Positions 5,327-8,013 of a stretch of 8,013 bases of DNA are shown in pieces. Position 1 is the stretch's first letter, and the number at the start of each line of letters is the position of its first letter. The position numbers and the translations under genes are program-made. The notes under the pieces are model-generated. The model was not told where the DNA came from, ran no database searches, and was given only the letters and a program-made list of their open reading frames with translations. This stretch comes from JABSOG01 sp041583135 (GTDB lineage: Bacteria > Pseudomonadota > Gammaproteobacteria > Enterobacterales > Alteromonadaceae): NCBI GenBank assembly GCA_041583135.1, contig JBFHGJ010000169.1, positions 1 through 8,013 of the forward strand. The letters run 5' to 3'.

Positions 5327-6402
5327 TGAAAGCCGCTACCGCAGAGATAAACCTTTCAGCACTGTCGAATAATTTTGCGCAAATTCGGCAAATCGCTCCT
5401 AACGCCAAAATACTGGCGATTTTAAAAGCCAATGCTTACGGCCATGGATTGGTCAAAGTGGCAGAACATCTAAAGTCTGCCGATGCCTTTGGTGTGGCCC
5501 GTATCGAAGAAGCCTTGGCACTCAGAGCTGGTGGTATCGTCAAACCTATTGTGCTGCTTGAGGGCTTTTTTGATGTTGAGGACCTGCCGAAGCTGGTCGC
5601 CAATAACATTCAAACCATTGTGCACATGGACTCCCAGGTTGACGCCTTGTTGGCTGCCGAGCTGGATGCACCTTTGCAGGTATGGGTCAAAATTGATACC
5701 GGTATGCACCGTTTAGGCTTGCTGCCCGATGAGTTTGAGCCTGCTTATCGGCGCCTTGCCCAGTCTTCCAATATACGTCAGCCAATGCGCTTGATGAGCC
5801 ACTTTGCCTGCGCCGATGAGTCGGATAATCGGAAAACACCTGAGCAGTACGCCTTGTTTGAGCAGCTTACTGCGGGCATAGAAGGTGAGCGGACGTTAGC
5901 CAACTCGGCTGCCATTATCAGCTGGCCGCAGAGCCGTGCTGATTGGGTAAGACCTGGATTGATGTTATACGGGGTATCGCCTATTGACGGCTTGAGCGCC
6001 GCTGAAGTGCGATTGTTGCCGGTGATGACCCTCAAGTCTAGCCTGATAGCTATCAAGCCGCTTAAAAAAGGCGACTCGGTTGGCTATGGTGCTGCTTGGA
6101 TAGCGCCGCGTGATACCAATATAGGTGTTGTCGCCATTGGCTATGGTGACGGCTATCCGAGAAATTTGCCCAGTGGCACCCCTGTGTTGATCAACGGCCG
6201 GGTCGTTTTGCTCGTCGGTAGGGTATCGATGGATATGATCACCGTCGATTTAGGCCCGGAGCCTAGCGAACAGCTTGGTGATGAGGTGATCTTATGGGGC
6301 GATGGCTTACCGGTTGAAGAAATTGCCAAACTGTGTGGCACCATTGCCTATGAGCTGTTGTGCAATATCACCCAGCGGGTGAACTATCAGTATGTTGATT
6401 AA
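5326..6402 (+). CDS. alr: Alanine racemase (PLP-dependent)
   Basis: Alanine racemase (358 aa; usual length about 360) interconverts L- and D-alanine in the cytoplasm, supplying D-Ala for peptidoglycan. The N-terminal TIM-barrel domain carries the PLP lysine in AILKANAYGHG (31-41, Lys34), followed by KIDTGMHRLG (122-131, Arg129). The C-terminal domain holds the second catalytic base, Tyr254 in SVGYG, plus IGYGDGYPR (271-279), GRVSMDM (298-304) and YELLC (342-346). All key residues are present, so it should be active. ATG 5326 shares its A with the dnaB stop (TAATG), so alr is probably translated by coupling. One gene copy does not tell whether it is the biosynthetic (alr) or catabolic (dadX) type; the dnaB-alr order favours alr. 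Confidence 0.97.
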   Translation: MKAATAEINLSALSNNFAQIRQIAPNAKILAILKANAYGHGLVKVAEHLKSADAFGVARIEEALALRAGGIVKPIVLLEGFFDVEDLPKLVANNIQTIVHMDSQVDALLAAELDAPLQVWVKIDTGMHRLGLLPDEFEPAYRRLAQSSNIRQPMRLMSHFACADESDNRKTPEQYALFEQLTAGIEGERTLANSAAIISWPQSRADWVRPGLMLYGVSPIDGLSAAEVRLLPVMTLKSSLIAIKPLKKGDSVGYGAAWIAPRDTNIGVVAIGYGDGYPRNLPSGTPVLINGRVVLLVGRVSMDMITVDLGPEPSEQLGDEVILWGDGLPVEEIAKLCGTIAYELLCNITQRVNYQYVD

Positions 6403-6833
6403 TACCCTTGACCGTTAATGGTTACCACTATATGGCGGCTGCTGGCATGATTGCGATGTTCACCCAAATAAATCCCTTGCCATGTGCCTAGCATCAATCG
6501 ACCGTTATTGACTGGTATTGAAATGCTACTGCCCAGTAGGCTTGCCTTTATATGAGCGGGCATGTCGTCTGGCCCCTCGTAATCGTGTAAATAATACGCT
6601 TGGTTTTCCGGCACGAAATGGTTGAAGTGGGATTCCATATCTTGTCTTACCGTTGGGTCGGCATTTTCATTGATGGTTAATGAGGCTGAGCTATGTTGAA
6701 TAAAGAAGTGGGCGATACCGACGCTGATTTGACTGAGTTCAGGCAGCTCACGGAGCAGTTCGTCGGTGACCAAATGAAACCCGCGACGTTGGCGGCGTAA
6801 TTGAATCTGTTTTTGCAACCACACCGCGTTCAT
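6399..6833 (-). CDS. yjbQ: YjbQ family protein (UPF0047; secondary thiamine-phosphate synthase)
   Basis: A 144-aa protein of the compact YjbQ/UPF0047 family (E. coli YjbQ 138 aa), a trimeric fold. E. coli YjbQ has been reported to have weak thiamine-phosphate synthase activity; the physiological role is unsettled. Conserved segments are RGFHLVTDEL (17-26), HSSASLTINENADPTVRQDM (47-66), HDYEGPDDMPAHIKASLLG (83-101) and GTWQGIYLGEHR (116-127), including the conserved His47, His94, Glu125 and His126. The SD before ATG 6833 is weak. It starts 26 nt after the cheX stop and is probably co-transcribed with it. Its stop lies inside alr: the two convergent genes share TTAA (6399-6402). Confidence 0.93.
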   Translation of the reverse strand: MNAVWLQKQIQLRRQRRGFHLVTDELLRELPELSQISVGIAHFFIQHSSASLTINENADPTVRQDMESHFNHFVPENQAYYLHDYEGPDDMPAHIKASLLGSSISIPVNNGRLMLGTWQGIYLGEHRNHASSRHIVVTINGQGY

Positions 6834-6859
6834 TTGTCGCTGTTTGCCTTTGGCAGAGA

Positions 6860-7324
6860 TTATTTATCGAAACAAACTTCGATGTAGGCTTTTCCGTCTT
6901 CTGAGCTAAACGGAATGATCACTTTAGGGCCATCGCCTTTGTGATTGATGGTGTGGCCTTTGCCTGAAACAACGATTGGCGTTGCCATATCAAACTCATA
7001 GCCTTTTTCGCCGAGCATATTTTTGGCACCACCAGTCACCATGTTGGTGATCTCACCGACCATATCGGTCACTTCTTCATTGACCTCCGTCGGGCGTTCA
7101 CCAAGCATCTTTTCCATAATGGCCAAGGCCAAAGATTCTTCAAAGCTGATAGACAGTGAACCTTTGGTTTGTGGACCAACCATGCCGATAAGTCCTGACA
7201 CGTCGCCTCTGGCCAGCTCGTCTTTTTTCAAACTTGGCTTCTCAGCCTTAAGTTGTGTTTGAGCCATCATCGACAATACATTGATCAGTGATGTCAAAAA
7301 CGGGTTGATAAACTCTACATTCAT
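6860..7324 (-). CDS. cheX: CheX-family chemotaxis phosphatase
   Basis: A 154-aa protein of the CheX/CheC/FliY phosphatase superfamily. CheX dimers dephosphorylate CheY-P or other response-regulator receiver domains in the cytoplasm. The signature helix DMVGEITNMVTGGAKNML (87-104) carries the catalytic pair Glu91 and Asn94 (ExxN). GLIGMVGPQTKGSLSISF (44-61) and DGPKVIIPFSSEDGKAYIEV (131-150) form the flanking beta-strands. A single ExxN motif and the length fit CheX rather than CheC, which has two. AGGT (complement of 7333-7336) precedes ATG. No chemotaxis gene lies nearby, so it is an orphan here; the target could be CheY or another receiver. The downstream neighbour is yjbQ. Confidence 0.9.
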   Translation of the reverse strand: MNVEFINPFLTSLINVLSMMAQTQLKAEKPSLKKDELARGDVSGLIGMVGPQTKGSLSISFEESLALAIMEKMLGERPTEVNEEVTDMVGEITNMVTGGAKNMLGEKGYEFDMATPIVVSGKGHTINHKGDGPKVIIPFSSEDGKAYIEVCFDK

Positions 7325-7397
7325 AGATGATAACCTGATTTGTTATTCGCGCTTGGCCAATTTGCAGTTAAATTGTTTTCACCTGCGGATTAAACTA

Positions 7398-7426
7398 ACT
7401 ATATATAATCAATTTGGTTGCGTCAA
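7398..7426 (-). promoter_or_regulatory. Sigma70-type promoter for cheX-yjbQ
   Basis: On the - strand, TTGACG (7426-7421; 5 of 6 consensus) is followed after exactly 17 nt by TATAGT (7403-7398; 5 of 6). Transcription would begin near 7391, leaving a leader of about 65 nt before cheX. This is the best complete sigma70-type match I found in the window. Confidence 0.65.
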
Positions 7427-7520
7427 AAGCTGGTTAAAAATTTCGTCAATTGAGTGCAATTAGAGCAATATGCGTTGTTTTTTCTGCCATTTTTCCCTTT
7501 AAAGTATCAATTCACAAGAT

Positions 7521-7958
7521 TTAGTCTGTCTGGCAGTTACGACATAGGCCATGGGCCTCTACTGTTTGTTTTGATATCTCAAAGCCTGATGCCCCGGCTT
7601 TTTCCTTTAATTCGCTTGAGATCACGTCAGAATGTAATTCTTCGACATTGCCGCAAGAATCGCATATCAGCAACTGTGCCGGGTGTGAGTGATCAAAATG
7701 ATGGCACAACAAATAGGCATTGGTTGATTCAATTTTGTGGGTAAACCCTTGTTCGGAAAGAAACTCCAATGCCCGATAGATGGTTGCGGGTTTGGCGTTG
7801 GGCTCGGATTGTTTGAGCTGCTCAAGTAAGTCATAGGCACCGACCCCTCCGTCAGATTGCGCCAGCAGACGAAAGACCTTTTCGCGCACCGGGGTAAATC
7901 GAGCACCGTTTTTCTCACATAAAAGTGCAGCTTTTTGCACCAAATCTTCCAAAGTCAT
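7521..7958 (-). CDS. zur: Zinc uptake regulator Zur (Fur family)
   Basis: A 145-aa Fur-family repressor that, with Zn bound, shuts off zinc-import genes. The N-terminal winged helix contains RFTPVREKVFRLL (20-32) and the recognition region KPATIYRALEFLSEQGF (56-72). The segment HKIESTNAYLLCHHFDH (74-90) is the strongest mark of Zur rather than Fur; E. coli Zur has HKVESTNSYVLCHLFD. Aligning by eye, His74, Cys85, His92 and Glu107 match the E. coli regulatory zinc site, and Cys99/Cys102 (CDSCG) with Cys139/Cys142 (CRNC) form the structural site. The C-terminus ends soon after the last Cys, shorter than in E. coli. No clear SD or complete promoter is visible before ATG 7958 in the 55 nt left, and I saw no Zur box. 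No terminator is evident after its stop. Confidence 0.93.
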   Translation of the reverse strand: MTLEDLVQKAALLCEKNGARFTPVREKVFRLLAQSDGGVGAYDLLEQLKQSEPNAKPATIYRALEFLSEQGFTHKIESTNAYLLCHHFDHSHPAQLLICDSCGNVEELHSDVISSELKEKAGASGFEISKQTVEAHGLCRNCQTD

Positions 7959-8013
7959 CGTTTAGACCACTACCTATGTTACTGTTCTCGCAGATACTAG
8001 CATAATCGAACCC

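Noticed and set aside
7023..7262. 79-aa open frame on the + strand opposite cheX
   Set aside because: It is antisense to a well-supported CheX gene with an intact catalytic motif, has low-complexity Ser/Pro content and resembles no family.
7448..7461. AATTG-AGTG-CAATT hairpin as a zur terminator
   Set aside because: The stem is only 5 bp and A/T-rich, and no U-run follows directly on the - strand.
7456..7469. Direct repeat GCAAT ... GCAAT between zur and cheX
   Set aside because: Two five-base copies 9 bp apart are expected by chance in A/T-rich DNA, and nothing links them to a known operator.
7454..7744. 96-aa open frame on the + strand over the zur 3' end and intergenic region
   Set aside because: Most of it is antisense to the zinc-binding half of zur, and the sequence shows no family features.
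7959..8013. Zur-box or autoregulatory operator upstream of zur
   Set aside because: I looked for the E. coli-like dyad related to GAAATGTTATA and found no convincing palindrome in the 55 bases available.

Overview
The window reads as a chromosomal core region of a gammaproteobacterium. The supports are the rpsF-priB-rpsR-rplI ribosomal operon with a priB gene inside it, a DnaB close to the E. coli form in length and motifs, a Zur with the E. coli-type zinc ligands, and a YjbQ strongly resembling the E. coli protein. The moderate GC content and the combination with CheX and an ECF-sigma cassette suggest an Alteromonadales/Shewanella-like marine organism. That placement is inference; the sequence does not fix the genus.

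Layout. Positions 1-1611 hold a promoter -10 box, an 88-nt leader, then rpsF (S6), priB, rpsR (S18) and rplI (L9), all on the + strand and closed by a strong intrinsic terminator. Positions 1612-3808 hold a three-gene + strand cassette: an ECF sigma factor with a good candidate autoregulatory promoter, an overlapping gene for a single-pass membrane protein (probable anti-sigma factor), and a secreted DUF4097-type protein built of 18-residue VNG repeats. Positions 3809-6402 hold dnaB and alr, which share one base (TAATG), behind a candidate sigma70 promoter that overlaps a perfect 10-bp inverted repeat. Positions 6399-7324 on the - strand hold cheX followed by yjbQ, driven by a good sigma70-type promoter and converging on alr with a 4-nt overlap. 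Positions 7521-7958 on the - strand hold zur, the zinc-uptake regulator, whose upstream region runs to the window edge.

How the genes work together. The first block makes three ribosomal proteins plus the replication-restart protein PriB. DnaB is the replicative helicase that PriB-dependent restart ultimately reloads, so two replication genes flank the cassette. Alr supplies D-alanine for peptidoglycan. The sigma/membrane protein/secreted protein cassette looks like a self-contained envelope-stress or surface-sensing unit placed between rplI and dnaB, which are often neighbours in gammaproteobacteria. It is the least ordinary part of the window. The remaining genes are recognisable housekeeping or regulatory families. 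I saw no tRNA, rRNA, CRISPR array, insertion sequence or prophage signature. No gene-free stretch exceeds 300 bases; the longest, 1549-1787, holds the rplI terminator, a second small hairpin and the ECF promoter.
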